Shown here in pieces: positions 12,391 to 24,536 of a stretch of 64,000 bases of DNA. The position numbers and the translations under genes were made by a program. The number at the start of each line of letters is the position of its first letter. Position 1 is the stretch's first letter. Origin of the DNA: Filosporella fistucella (Eukaryota > Ascomycota > Leotiomycetes > Helotiales); the NCBI GenBank assembly GCA_030077755.1, contig JAQJZZ010000010.1:5704001-5768000 (forward strand), written 5' to 3'. Below the pieces are notes generated by a model. That model saw only the letters and a list, made by a program, of their open reading frames with translations, was not told the origin of the DNA and ran no database searches.

Positions 12391-13584
12391 GATGGCAATG
12401 CAGGATCAAAGAGCTGGACAGGTGATACCAGAAGATGATTGAGGACGAGAGAGTCGGAGGTCGATCTGTCGATTGTAGAAGACCTTGGGGTGGTTGTTGC
12501 TTCCAGAGCTCGTGGGATGGAAAAGAGGAAGAAGATCAAGTCGATAAAGTGGGAGGCTGAAGCAATTAATAAGTTCGGGCGATTTGTGAATGTACACGGT
12601 GGCCTCTTAGTGACAAAAATCCGGGGGGCTCGCTACAGACTAGGATGTGAGGAGTATGGAACCGTAGCACGTAGCTTCACATTTAGCTGTGCCGACCGGG
12701 TAGAACACAGTAGAAGGTAATGTGCCGTGCGGGCAAGGTGAAGAGAAATGGAAACGTGTCACGATTGAGCGTGAACTCATATATATTAGATGAGAAGAGA
12801 AGACAGATCATAGAGTGGATGAATTGAATTGGGTTGAGTTGCATTTTTGATTATGCTATGTACTTTGCCTTTTCTCGCTGCATTGCTCTTTTTACTTCAA
12901 GCGGTACTTTTTCCATGATTCTAATGAATGAGTTACTCCTAATGCTTCCAAGTACTTCAATTTTGGCTCCAAGCCTTCAGTACCTTTTTTGCTTCGTGTC
13001 TTTTTAGGACCCATACTTTGATACTACAGCCAATTATTGAGCTTCATTATGAGGCGGACATGGTTGCTTAAAGCTAACTATGCTGGATTAGGAACATCCT
13101 AAGCTATGAAAGGATTAACAGACTTGTACGATTGCAGGTGCCTACTTAGATCAGAACCAGAAATTGGTAATACCATGAAAGCAAATTCTGATTTACAGGT
13201 TTGAGAATATCTCAAACTCAAATCCTCTACGCTTTTCTTTTTCCTGCATGCTCTCAACTTTATCCGCATCAAGACCGAAACTCCTACAGCTCGGCCACAC
13301 TCCAGACACCTGAGCGAGCAGGCTGAGATTCCTGCGGGGTTTGGGCACATTGCCCCACCACCCTACGTGATAGGGTATCGATTGCGAATTCGTTTTCTAA
13401 ATTTCTTTCCCACGTGCATAGCAATTGACTATTCACAGCGCATCTACCTTTTTCTCACTTTCGCAGATTCTCTATTACTACTTCTAGAACCAATCTCAAA
13501 TCTCAAACTTGTCTGTATTTTCTACCTGCGAAACTCGCGCAAAGCCAGTGTTTTCGATCTGCAGAGAGCTGACAGCTATCCAAA
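12391..13584. other. divergent promoter region, calnexin / MTRu-1-P dehydratase
   Basis: About 1.2 kb between two divergently transcribed genes, so it should carry both promoters. Short open frames at 12439-12720 and 13367-13702 look like leader sequence. No unfolded-protein-response element was identified with confidence. Confidence 0.55.
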
Positions 13585-14552
13585 ATGGCGACGAATATCA
13601 CGGAAGAAAACAATGATAACAATGACTACCTCGTTCAATCCTCTGATCCCCAACACCCCGCAAACCTCATCCCAGAGCTGTGCAAAAAGTTCTGGCATCT
13701 AGGATGGGTAACAGGCACAGGAGGCGGTGCCTCAATCAGAAAAGAGTATGTTCCCTTCTCTATATCCTAAAACCCCCTAACAATCCCAGCGACCTGGTCT
13801 ACCTCGCTCCCTCAGGCGTGCAAAAAGAACTCATGGCCCCCGAAAACATCTACGTCCTCTCTCTCTCCTCCCAACCAGAAGACCATAAAAAACGAATCTA
13901 CGTACGCTCTCCACCAAACCTAAAGCCCTCACAATGTACGCCCCTCTTCCTATCCGCGTTCCGCCTCAGAGGAGCAGGATGCTGTATCCACACTCATTCC
14001 CAATGGGCTGTTCTCATTACTCTCTTGCTCGAAAATCAAGGACATAACAAAAACCTCTTCTCCATAAACAACATCGAGCAAATCAAAGCTTTCGGCAACG
14101 GCTTCCAGAAAAAAGGTAATCTGGGCTACCACGATACGTTAAGGATCCCCGTGATTGAAAACACGCCGTTTGAAGAGGATTTGACAGAGAGTTTGGAAGA
14201 GGCTATGAGGGCGTATCCAGATACCTATGCGGTGCTTGTGAGGAGACATGGGGTTTATGTTTGGGGGGAGAGTGTGGAGAGGGCAAAGGGGATGGCTGAG
14301 AGGTTTGTTCATTTTAATTTCTTGTTAATATTTCATTATAGTTTCATTAGCATATTTTGCGGTTCTCTAAATTTGTTGTGCTTGCTTTCCTCTAGAATTC
14401 TATTTCCTACCCAGATCACCATTCAATTCAATATTGACCTCAAATACGGCTGTCAAACAGTAGACTAACAACCTTATAGTCTAGATTACCTCTTTCAACT
14501 TGCTGTCAGAATGAGAGAATTGGGTTTACCATGGATAAGCGACATCGCATGA
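13585..14552 (+). CDS. MDE1: methylthioribulose-1-phosphate dehydratase (methionine salvage)
   Basis: Three exons: 13585-13745, 13790-14302, 14480-14552; 248 residues. Intron 1 is 44 nt (GTATGT to CCCAG). Intron 2 has an unusual GTTTGT donor but a clear GACTAAC branch site followed by TTATAG, and its phase gives AESLDYLF. The product is a class II aldolase-fold zinc enzyme that dehydrates 5-methylthioribulose-1-phosphate in the cytosolic methionine salvage pathway. Visible features are the glycine-rich GTGTGGGAS near 43-50, LAPSG at 59-63, the zinc ligands H121 and H123 in IHTHS, a third His at 207 in RRHGVYVWG, and the terminal LGLPWISD. Length matches yeast Mde1 (about 244 residues). The start is the only ATG in frame before the conserved core. 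Confidence 0.93.
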
Positions 14553-15233
14553 GCCGTTGAGAAGAAATGAGATTGGCGAGAGGGAACATGAATGTTCCCA
14601 AATTGGATGCACACGAGGATTCGAAATTTGGGGATCTGTGGATTGAAATGGTATGGAGAAAGGTTAGAGAGGACAGGTCGATGATACCCCTTTGCTCCGC
14701 CAAAATGTCTTTGAGAGATGAGAATAGAAGTCTGGAGAGTCAAAGGTCAAGAAGGACTGATGAGTTGAATGAACAAGAAGTAGACATGCTGATTTGCTCT
14801 ATCTGAAGCCTCTCGGACAGGAAAGGTTTGCACCATTTGGTGATTATGCACAATATATTCCATTCACATATTTCGCATTAGATGAAGTTTGATTAAAATC
14901 GAGCGGTCATAGTTCAAATCATTCCAAAACTCCTTGGCCGAATACAAGAGTATTACATCCTGCTCATAGAGCTAGCCCGTTTGCTTACTTTCATCCTGCC
15001 TGTAACCTAGGTAGCCTTTCTTAACCAAGCCCAGCCACAATTCCAAGTGCCAGTCCCCTTTTCATTATACAGACACTACCATTCATTTCCTTCCCTCCCT
15101 TTCTTCACTCCTCTTGTTATACTACCCGTAAAGGAACAACAAAAGAAATATGTACGCCAAACACCATCCTATCTAGACAAGAGGGTATATAAGCCTACCA
15201 AACGCCATAACCCACACAAAGTCCGACTCGAGA
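14553..15233. other. intergenic, convergent 3' ends
   Basis: Spacer between the 3' ends of the dehydratase gene (+) and the amino acid permease gene (-). Short frames at 14567-14806 and 15047-15319 have no features; nothing else seen. Confidence 0.6.
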
Positions 15234-17129
15234 CTAACAAAGAACCTTATAGGCCTTCTTCCACTTTGGCCAAGCTGCGCGCTCTGCCTTCTCTTCTGCA
15301 ATCAACTCCGGAAGATTGAGATCACGCATACCAGATTTCAAATCCATATCTCTGGTGCGCATGATCTTGGTCTTATAGATGACTTTATATGCAACGTAGA
15401 AGAGAATGACGATAGGAGCTGCGAGATAAGCGAGGAAGAAACTCTGGACTTGTTCTGCTGCGGTCATTGCTTCGTAACCTGTAGGCCACGCTCCTGTCCA
15501 GAATTGAGCGATCAATACGAGGCAGTTGAAAAGGAAACCGATCCACGAGCCGATGACTCCAGGCTGAGATTGAAAAGCTAGTTCGTCAAGAGTATGGCCT
15601 TGGTCTTTCCAAGCTTTGCGGAATCGGATATGAGCAAGGCAGATAGAGCCCCAGGTAAAGATGGAAGATAAGCCTGAAAGTGCAAGCATCCATTCCAGGA
15701 CAGTACCCTGGGCACCAGAATCGGCCGAATAGGCAATGAAACCAAGAGCAGACGCAACACCAATAGCCACAAGAGGTCGACCTTTTCTATCAATATACGA
15801 TAGAATCTTTGGAGCTTGTCCTTGATCCGCAAGCGCAGCAAGTGTTCGCGAAGAACCGTAAATAGATGAGTTACCAACGGAGAGGACGGCAATCAAAATA
15901 ACGACATTCATAATAGAAGGCAGAACCTCGATGCCGGCATTCTTGATCGAAATAACAAAAGGAGAAGCAGCTGCATTAGCAGATCCTTTTGTAAGTAGGC
16001 GTGGGTCATTGTATGGAACCAAGAGTCCGACGATTGTGAGGGAGGCGATATAGAAGATGGTGATACGCCAGAAGACCTGCTTGATAGCACTTGGCAGAGA
16101 CTTTCGGGGATTTGCAGTTTCTGCGGCTGCAAGACCAACCAATTCGGTACCAGCAAAGGCAAAAGCAGCGGTGACGAAAACACTGCAAAGTCCCTTGAAG
16201 CCGTGATTGAATGCACCTGGGTCATGCCAGTACTGGCCACCAATATAGCCACCTTCGGGTCCACCACCACAATTGAGGACAATTCCAAGGAGGATATAGC
16301 CAATGACCGCGATAATCTTGATCAGAGCGAATAGAAATTCGGCTTCACCATATCCTTTCACGCCAAACAAGTTGATAGTAATGATGACAGTTAAAAAGAC
16401 GCTGACGAAGATGGCATGGTCATATTTCCCATGCGGATCCCAATAGTTGATTGTGATAGATGCGGCAATGATTTCAAGAGGGAGAACCACAAGCCATTGC
16501 ATGGCATAGTTCTGTGGTTATTAGCAAACGTCTCTTCTGTACTAACATACTGACTCACCCAACCCATAGCAAATCCCCACGCAGGGTCCAAAAACCGCGT
16601 AGAATAAGCAGAGAAAGAACCAGATACTGGAAAGATGACAGCCATTTCACCAAGAGCATGTACTGTGCAGTAAAGCATAATACCGATGAGGCCAAACGCG
16701 ATCAACAATGAAGCAGGGCCGCCTTGTTCCAAAGCCTTTCCTGAAGCGACGAATAGGCCGGTTCCTGGAAGATATTAGATAAAATTATTCTACAGGTACT
16801 AGAGACCTACCAATTGATCCACCGATAGCAATCATTTGCAGATGGCGACCCTTCAATTTACGTGCCAATTGAGAATTAGCAGTCGCCGCTGCCGCATTTT
16901 GCGCATCGAATACCCTGCCATTGGCACCAACAACTCCATTAGGAGTTACAGTAGCACCCTCGGCTCTCTTAAAACTATCCAAGATCTTCTGGCCCAAAGT
17001 TGGTTGTATCTCAGTCGTTTGTTCGTAATTTGGTTCCCGGCTGGTTCGACTCGAGTTACTCAAATATCCCTCAAGGTCTTCCTTATCCTTAGGGTCATTT
17101 TGAACACCGCGCTCCAGATCGTTATTCAT
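15234..17129 (-). CDS. amino acid permease (APC superfamily, fungal YAT family)
   Basis: Three exons: 16811-17129, 16559-16764, 15234-16511; 600 residues. Intron donors are GTAGGT and GTGAGT; acceptors CCAG and CACAG; phases close. The product is a plasma-membrane proton symporter for amino acids of the Gap1/Agp/Dip5-like family. The cytosolic N-terminus (about 100 residues) is hydrophilic. It is followed by the family signature LKGRHLQMIAIGGSIGTGLF at the start of TM1, GPASLLIAFGLIGIMLYC in TM2, EMAVIFPVSGSF, and further hydrophobic segments adding up to about 12. The C-terminal tail ends KWKKAYKVLC. The start is the ATG giving MNNDLERG; the frame is open upstream but contains no other ATG. 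Substrate cannot be told from sequence alone. Confidence 0.94.
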
Positions 17130-19246
17130 ATTGCCGACTGTGCTAACCGTTGAAAGTATCGATGTCGCAGAAGTCTGCTGGTGCTCGATATCGCGGGTAC
17201 AGAGAATTAGATACCGGAAGAGGCGCAGCAATCGAAGGTATTCCGGTGCGAAGGAAGAAGGAGCGGAAGGCGGGGGAGTACGAAGGTACAGGTTGAGAGG
17301 CGTCTTAGTGCCAGTGATATGGACTTTTCCCTATGCAATTCTTCATAGACATCATGGATTGTAAGTTGACGTTGATGATGTTGTAGAATGGCACGAGAAG
17401 TTGGGCGAGGCCTGGAGTCCAGGTGGATTCACCCTCATTTGCGAAAGCCTTATCTGGAACTGGCAGGCCCTGTAGGTGAGGACTGATGGCTATTGGTTGG
17501 AGATTCCTTCTGACAGGTGGGTACAGCTAAAATAGACTAGTGCGTACCCCGACTCTTGGTACGCTAAAATGATCCGAGTGAAGAACCATGACAATTGCGT
17601 GGAGAAAAGGGGATTTTGAAGATAGGAATAGCTAAAATTTGAAAAGACATTCAAACCTCTATGATATCATGGCATTCCTCGTGTGAGACCGCCATGAGAC
17701 AGTGTCTCGTAGATACGGGTATGCTAGTCGTTGATGAACGCCATTAGCCTTATACATGATGGGACTAGTGTCCTCTCACCTTGTGTTTATGGCAAGTTCC
17801 TTTGTAAACGTTGGTTAAGAATTCAATGCGGATGCTGAAAATGAAGCTATATCAACATGTCGCCAGTCATGATGCTGTAGCGAGTGCTAGTATTACGGTA
17901 CTATAGTTCCTTTTGATTTCAGCATTGCTTCTGATTGATTCGTAGCTTAATATTACGAAATCCGCGAAGACTGGATAAAGTTTGGCTACATTCAGTCGAG
18001 TGTTGACTTCGGACTATTCGCGAACCTCTCTCTAGGTACCTTGCATGTCTTCTCGATTGTTGCATCGTCTGAAGGTTAGTTAGTTTCATCGTCCTCTAGA
18101 CTCTCTGCTCAAAGTCAATCATCAGATGCTAAGGCATTGATTCCAGATGATATTGCGCGTTGTGCAAGGATTATCCGTACTTGAATCCCACCGTTGTTAA
18201 TTCAATATTGTACACTCCGTACGCGGTAGACACTATTTAGGAAGGTAACTAGTGGGTTAAATGGTCATCAATGTGCTGTGCGTCTAAGAACGAAGATTTA
18301 TGCAGTCGGCAAGATATATCTCAGCTCCAACGATAAAACTAGCAAGACCAAAGCATAATGCCATAGCGTTAGCACGACTATTAGGCCATATCTGCTCATT
18401 TCTTGACACAAAAAGTCTCTACCAGTGTCCACCATAGGGCTGAGTGGGTATCCCACAAGAAATGGCCTCCGCTCAGTCAATGGGACCACTAGACCCTAAT
18501 TGCCGGCTACTCGCTTTCTGCTGATGTGGACATGACCAAGCTCAATGTCTGGAACATTTCTACGTTCGCGTTATCATTAGCACTATTACTCCAGTTCATA
18601 GGTGGCTGAGCGGTCGAGAACTCGGAAACCCAGAAACTAATATCACGACTCCATATCTTCCTGCAGATAAGCTGACTCTATAACATCATCATTTGATTCT
18701 GGAACCAATTATAGGATGATATCTGCCAACGTTGCACATCTTACGAAAACGGGCCGATAACACCGTATGTTCGGAGTCGTCAATATGGCTTGTCCGTTCC
18801 TTGGCCATTGCCTATCGGAGTCAATTACGGGAATTTTTCGACTAGACAAGAAGATATCAAGAAAGATGATGCTATCATCCATCCTCCTTCTAGCCAAACA
18901 CTTCAATAGTCTCATATGTTTCCAGTATGAACTCTAACTCTAATACCTGACTCCACCAAGTCTTGATATAGGAGTCTGGTGGCAAACATCATAGCTTGCA
19001 ACCTAAGCATGTCCAGACTCCAACATCCCTACCCAGAAATTTTTCTGGCTACGATCCCTCGCATATAATTCTCCATTGCATCATCTGTTTTCCCTTATTG
19101 TTAGCTTGAGCATTTGCTATTGGCCTTCGTCCACATCTGTTGCACATCTGAAAGTTTCGGAGTTTGTTCTCTCCGTAGCAAGCTTCGATATGAATGTGGT
19201 CATCACATATCTTTCTACGTGATTCAACCCCTCTAAGAAATCCGGA

Positions 19247-19860
19247 GCGTTTCCAGTGAAGTTGTTGCATATCGTATATCACCTACATGGAGGGGCTTCG
19301 AAGCATTTAGAGCCTTTCCAAGAGTTGTTACACATCGCATGTCACTTACAAATGACGAAACATACCTTACAAATACTATAAAATGACATATAGTCTCTAC
19401 TTCCTTCAATTTGTTACAGATCGTATACCTGTTATTAAATGACGAAATGTGCAATCACTTACACAATAACATATAGAATTTACTTCCTTTAATTTGTTGC
19501 ACACCGCACATCTCCTACATACGAATGATCAATCTGCCTTAAGATATATAATGACATCTTGACTTTCCCTCCTTGAATTTGCTGCACATCGTATTTCAAT
19601 AACATAGAAATCATAGAAAAGCGTTATGATACATAATGACACCCAGACTATACTTGTCTCAAGATGTTGCATGTCGCAGCTCAATAATATATGAGTCATA
19701 GCAAAGCTTCAAAGAAAATAACACCCTGACTCTGCTTTCCTCGAACTGTTGCAAATCGCATCAAGAGAAAGTATGACTCACAGAGGAAACTTCGTAATAA
19801 GAAAGATATCTAGACTTTAGTTTCTTCAAATCGCTTCAAGAAGAATTCTGCGCTATTCTA
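19247..19860. repeat. degenerate ~84-bp tandem repeat array (8 units)
   Basis: Eight consecutive units begin near 19247, 19310, 19393, 19476, 19561, 19646, 19728 and 19813. Seven of the eight start-to-start spacings would be expected at one period: six are 82-85 nt, and the first is a shortened 63 nt. Each full unit reads as a GACTyTACTTCCTTCAAT-type block, then the core TTGTTGCACATCG, then a variable AT-rich part with CAATAACATA and CATAGAAAAGC-like words, ending ATAATGACACCyA. Cores lie at 19262-19274, 19325-19337, 19411-19423, 19494-19506, 19579-19591, 19664-19676 and 19746-19758. Units differ at many positions, so the array is old or was mutated. A further core lies outside at 19137-19149. 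Confidence 0.8.
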
Positions 19861-20132
19861 TATCCAGCATGTCACTACACTATTCTCTTACTCTACCTTC
19901 ACTTAATCGCTCATCATAGCTAAGAATCATGACGATAATTTATTCATCATACAAGGATCGTCACTTCTAGATTTTCGGATTCAGAAATTGTTGGTCGAAT
20001 TGACTGCATCAGTTACGTCAAATCAGTACTTTAACCGCTCCTTTGCTCTAAATCCCACATCAAGCTCTCCCCAGATGGAAAACTAAGGCGGTAGAGTAGT
20101 ATCCAGTCACCTAGTGACAGTTCTTGGTTTAA

Positions 20133-21240
20133 GAAGTTCTAGGCTCCATCTCCTTAGTTTTATTGCGTATCGAAATAAGACCAAACCTTTTTTATCAATG
20201 GTATATAGGTTATCAGTAGAGAGATGACGAGTGAAAAATGTGGTTTTAAATAATTGCAATAGTTTTGTTGCATATCTAGCGGAGCTGGCGTTACGTTCCG
20301 AAGATTCCGTTTTCTCCTTCATCATTTACCTAATCCTAAGGCTATTTAGACATAATGTCATAATAGTGGAGAGTAGGGTGGCAATGATGTAATAATCATT
20401 CAAGTGACAGACGAATTAGGATTTAAATTTTTTGGTTGCACACCTGACGGAATTGAGTATTACGCGTCGTGTTCCTCTCTCGTCCGTAGTTACCTTTACC
20501 TTCAAGACTATCTAGGCATAAGGTCATAACGTCGGAGTAGGAGTAATATAAGTTATCTGTAAGGGACGGATGGTTCTAAATCTATTATCTAAAGTCTTTG
20601 TTGCACATCGAATTCTTCAATTGGTTTTTTTATACCCTTCCCTCTCATTTTTTACCAAGGCAGTTGCAAAAATAGAAAATTAGCCCAGATTCTTCATCTC
20701 TAAGATTTTCTACATGTCGAAATCAGAAATTCCATATGAATTCACATATTCTTCTATCCTTTCTAGGTAGTTCGTTGGAAATATTGACTTTGCTTCATTG
20801 CCTTCCAGACCAAGTACTATAACAGTGAGCACATCATTGATGTGAGGGAGTATTAGTGAAGAGAGAATAACAGATAAGTAGATAAACAATTCTGGACTTC
20901 TTTAAGTGACAATTGTTGCATATCGAGTAAACTATTGTTCTTGTTGTTCATCTGTCTCCCTTGTTCCCACCCACAGGGCTCATTGACCCACGTCCTCGGA
21001 ATAGCTCTATGATAGGGCACTGGATTTGAGTTCTAGACTTTACTTCCTTAAGCTCGTTGAATATGGAAGTGGAGAGTCGCGGTGACCCACGAAGGATGGC
21101 ACTGGAGTGCGTATCAACCTCTTATCTCCTTCTCTCCTCTCACAACTACTCCTCAAGCCGTTGTCGTAGATAACAGAGAAGTGGGAGAACAGGGATTCTC
21201 AATCTAGCCATTCCTTCCTCGAAACTGTTGCACGTCGAAA
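20133..21240. repeat. dispersed copies of the 84-bp array core
   Basis: Further copies of the TTGTTGCAyATCG core occur at 20160-20172, 20265-20277, 20432-20446, 20598-20610 (exact), 20913-20925 and 21225-21237. Several are preceded by a CTAGACTT...CTTCCT-like word as in the main array. The three copies from 20265 to 20598 are spaced about 166 nt apart, roughly twice the array period, and share longer flanks such as CTAwTTAGrCATAAkGTCATAA. These appear to be a diverged extension or older relative of the main array. Confidence 0.65.
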
Positions 21241-22977
21241 TTTCTGTTGATAATGATGATACTGATTCTATTCGTCGCCTGGAGAAAGATATCTCATACC
21301 AGCCATCATTGAGCACATCTAGATTTTTGGATCTACATATTTGCTTCTGGCATATCCATAGCTTGCGTTGTATGCAATGGTGACTGCAATGGTTGTGTTT
21401 GAGGGCTGTGGACTCCATTATTTGGGAGTAGAGTTGTGGCCATGTTGATATCGGTATCGTCGGCATAGAAGCGGGGTTGGGCAGATAGAAGGAAAAGACT
21501 GTTCTTCATTTTGCAGTGGTCTGCTGAAAGTGAAATCTAGCCGTAGTCAGGCAGACCAATTGAGAAATAGGGTCGCTGCCTAGTGATGATAGATGCTTTC
21601 ATAGAAGTTGACAATGCCTTCGGTATATCGAAGTTGGCGCCAGTGAAACTCTCCTGCCACGGTAGTCTCCTAAATTAAGATATTGATGCTCGTGAAGATG
21701 TAAGGGGAAATATCAATTATGATATCTAACTCAGCGGTATCTGGCGTTGGTTGAGGAAAAAGAAGGACGTTCTGACAACTCAATTAATTTTTGAGTAGAG
21801 AATTTCGTCAGGATATGCCTCCTTCCAAGGTTGAATACACGCCAATAGCAGTCATCTCGCAGGTAATTCCTATCTCAACGAGTGGAGCGAGGGGATAAAC
21901 TGTTGGCGACAGAGATGCAATTTGGCGAAGCATCAAGAGTGAAATGGCAAATCTTCATTTTCTTTCTTCCCGTTGCCAGTTTACTGCTCTCTTTTCGACG
22001 AGCAGTAATTCTCAGAAGCTCAAGAACTACTACAAGACTTCGGACGTTGAATTTCACAGACGGTGTCTCGGACAAGGAGAAATATTCGACAGATCCAATA
22101 TTCAATAACAGTAAATAGTATAATTTCAAAGTACAACTCGAATTGGGAGTTTTAAAATCAGTTATTATACCACGAATAGCAAGGACTTTCAGATGGACTC
22201 GACGTGCAACAAAATATTCAACTTACACAAGCAGATTTTACACTCCATGCTAGGATAATAGAATAACTACTAGATTATATACAGGTACATGATACAGGGT
22301 AGTTTAACGGATTTGCTATGTAACAAAATACTGCCGTGATAAGAGTATTCTATATTATAGTTTAGAGGGTTGAATTATCATTAAAAATGATATCTACCCC
22401 TTGTAGCATAAGAAGAGGATCTACAGGAGCAATATACAAGTTTAACAACCATGTTTTTATAAAGTATATGAGATAGTATTAGGGGAGAGATAACCGCTTT
22501 CCTCGAAGTGTATTTATAAGGAACAAGGAAAGGCGAAGCGGCAGAATCAATATGAAACAAGTTTGTAAAGAGCAGCTTCCAAGTACAGGTTGGAGTTGGG
22601 AGATTTAGTAATTCTAGGCGATGAATCTGGTATTTATGTACCACTACGAAATATGGGAATGAGTATTTGATTGAGGCGATGTGGCACCTTCATGGGAAGT
22701 TTCAGAGAGAGGTAAGTTGTGTACTCCAGGAAACGCGCGAGGCATCTGATTTTCTACCTGGTGGAGTGGAGCAAAGAAGGGGAAGGGCCTGGTACCACTA
22801 TATACTCTTAGGGGTATGCCGCAAATTTTTCGGTATCAATCAAGTGTTGATAAGGATAGCGAGTCAGTGTAAATCCATGGTATCATTCATAAATCGTATA
22901 TGCGAACAATAGTCCACCCAAATAAACATCTTTCTCAAATATAAACCCCGATCCAACTCAGGTACCCAGCACATCAA

Positions 22978-24536
22978 CTAAAACCCCTGCCTTCCATGCC
23001 ACTTCTCCTCCCACCCAGGAAAATAAGGGCTCTCCTCTAACGTCGTAACCCCCCATCCCTCTCCCTCCTTCACTATTCCCTTCTCAATCTGCTCTTTAGC
23101 CCATTTCTCCAACTCAGGAATAACGACATGTTCAACATGCCACGTGCCTTTATACTCCATCAGATTCTTCTTTCCTTCCTTCAAGATCTTAAGCAGCAAG
23201 GCGGGAATATAAGCTTCATCTCTGAATTCCTGGACAGGAGTAAAGAGAGCTTTGAAATTAAACACGATACCCGCGCTGAGTGGAAGGCGGCGAAGCGTCT
23301 GCCAATCTACTCTGAGATTACATTCCTCGATTCCCAACTCAGAATTCTGCACCTCTCTCAATTTCTCATGTGGATGACCGGGTGGCATGAATAACGGAGT
23401 TCCGACTTCGAGACCCCAGCTTCCGCGTTGAATGGGAGAGTTAGTAGGCATCTTGCTGAAATATCTGTCCATGGAAAACGACATCTTCTCTTTATAATCT
23501 GGGATCTTGGCGTGGATATCTTTGAGACCCATGCCAATCTTGGTGCCTACGTTCCAGCCGAGGCTGGAGCAGACGACACCAGCGCGGAAGTAATACATGC
23601 CATCCTCTTCATTGCGCAGGACGATGGCGAAATCTTCCGGGACGTTGTTGAGGAGGATATGCAGAGGGTGATAGCGTTTGATTTCCGTGACGGTATGGAG
23701 GAGATTGTTGGTAAATGTTTTGTTATCTGCGGAGAGGGAGAAGAGGGTAGGATAGCGAGCGCAGTAGAACTGGAGACAGAGTTCCATGAGTTCTTTGCAG
23801 ACTAGCTCAGAGCCGGGTAGGTAGTCTAGAACCTTGGAGCCGTATTCTTTGAAAAGATCTTGGCGTTTCTTGATTGTTTCCACATAGCTGGATTCAACCT
23901 CTAGCCACCAATCTGGCTCCATTTTTTGGAAAGCTGGGTTTGTCAGGAAAATCAACAGAGGGGTTGGAGGGACGAACACATTGTTTGATGGTATTGCCAG
24001 CGGAAAGGACGATATGGTCTTGGTAGAGCTTTTGCTACATCAAAATCTTTGTACGCTTCTGGTAAGGGTACGCCACTCAAGATATCATATCTTGGGAAAT
24101 CGCCCATGGCTTTGATCTCAGCGGTAGAGAAGCCAGTGGGTGTATACTTTGGGACGGCATTATCAAGACTATATGCACGTGTCGTCGGCAATGAATCTTT
24201 TGCCAGGAACTCTTCTGCAGGCTTCGTCTTGGTGAGGATTTTTGCATTTTCAACTGGTACAGTGGCAGCAAGCTCTGGGAGAATGGATCGCCGAGAAGGT
24301 GGAAAGATATCAGTGTAATCTGGAGTACCGCTCACTGAAACAGTTCTCTTTTTGCTTGGTGAAAATGAGCGAGGTGGGGTTGAAGCTCCAGAAGACCGTC
24401 GTTTATGAAAATTGAGCCTTCCTAGGACAGCTTGTCGTTGATTCTTGTTCACTGCTAGAACAGTAATTGTCGACAAGAAGACCAGAACACCAAATCCGAA
24501 TAGCCACTGATTTGGCAGGATAGTTGAAAACTCCAT
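22978..24536 (-). CDS. DUF3445 (haem-dependent oxidative N-demethylase-like) membrane protein
   Basis: Two exons: 23978-24536 and 22978-23933; 504 residues. The 44-nt intron has a weak donor (GTTCGT) but a good CTGAC branch site and ends CCCAG; it restores the family sequence HQTMSFQKMEPDWW. The product belongs to DUF3445 (PF11927, haem-dependent oxidative N-demethylase alpha-like), whose characterised bacterial relative demethylates dimethylamine. Seen: an N-terminal hydrophobic helix (WLFGFGVLVFLSTITVLAV, about residues 11-29), a Ser/Arg-rich linker, then the conserved core. The core includes RPYRPFRWQYHQTM, MEPDWWLEVESSYVE, YLPGSELVCKELMELCLQF, PEDFAIVL, GWNVGTKIGMGLKDIH and NLRVDWQTLRRLP. 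The membrane anchor suggests an ER- or other membrane-facing enzyme. Substrate is unknown. Confidence 0.87.

Larger units (their letters stand above)
17130..22977. other. 5.8 kb gene desert with decayed tandem repeats
   Basis: No protein gene is supported in this long AT-rich block. All open frames are short and none shows a recognisable domain. The distinctive content is a degenerate tandem array around 19247-19860 and related dispersed copies to about 21240, annotated separately. The right end (22640-22977) lies beyond the 3' end of the DUF3445 gene. The 17130-17400 part carries the permease promoter. Confidence 0.6.

Noticed and set aside
19247..21240. CRISPR-like array
   Set aside because: Repeats are degenerate and contiguous rather than identical direct repeats with unique spacers, and the sequence is eukaryotic.
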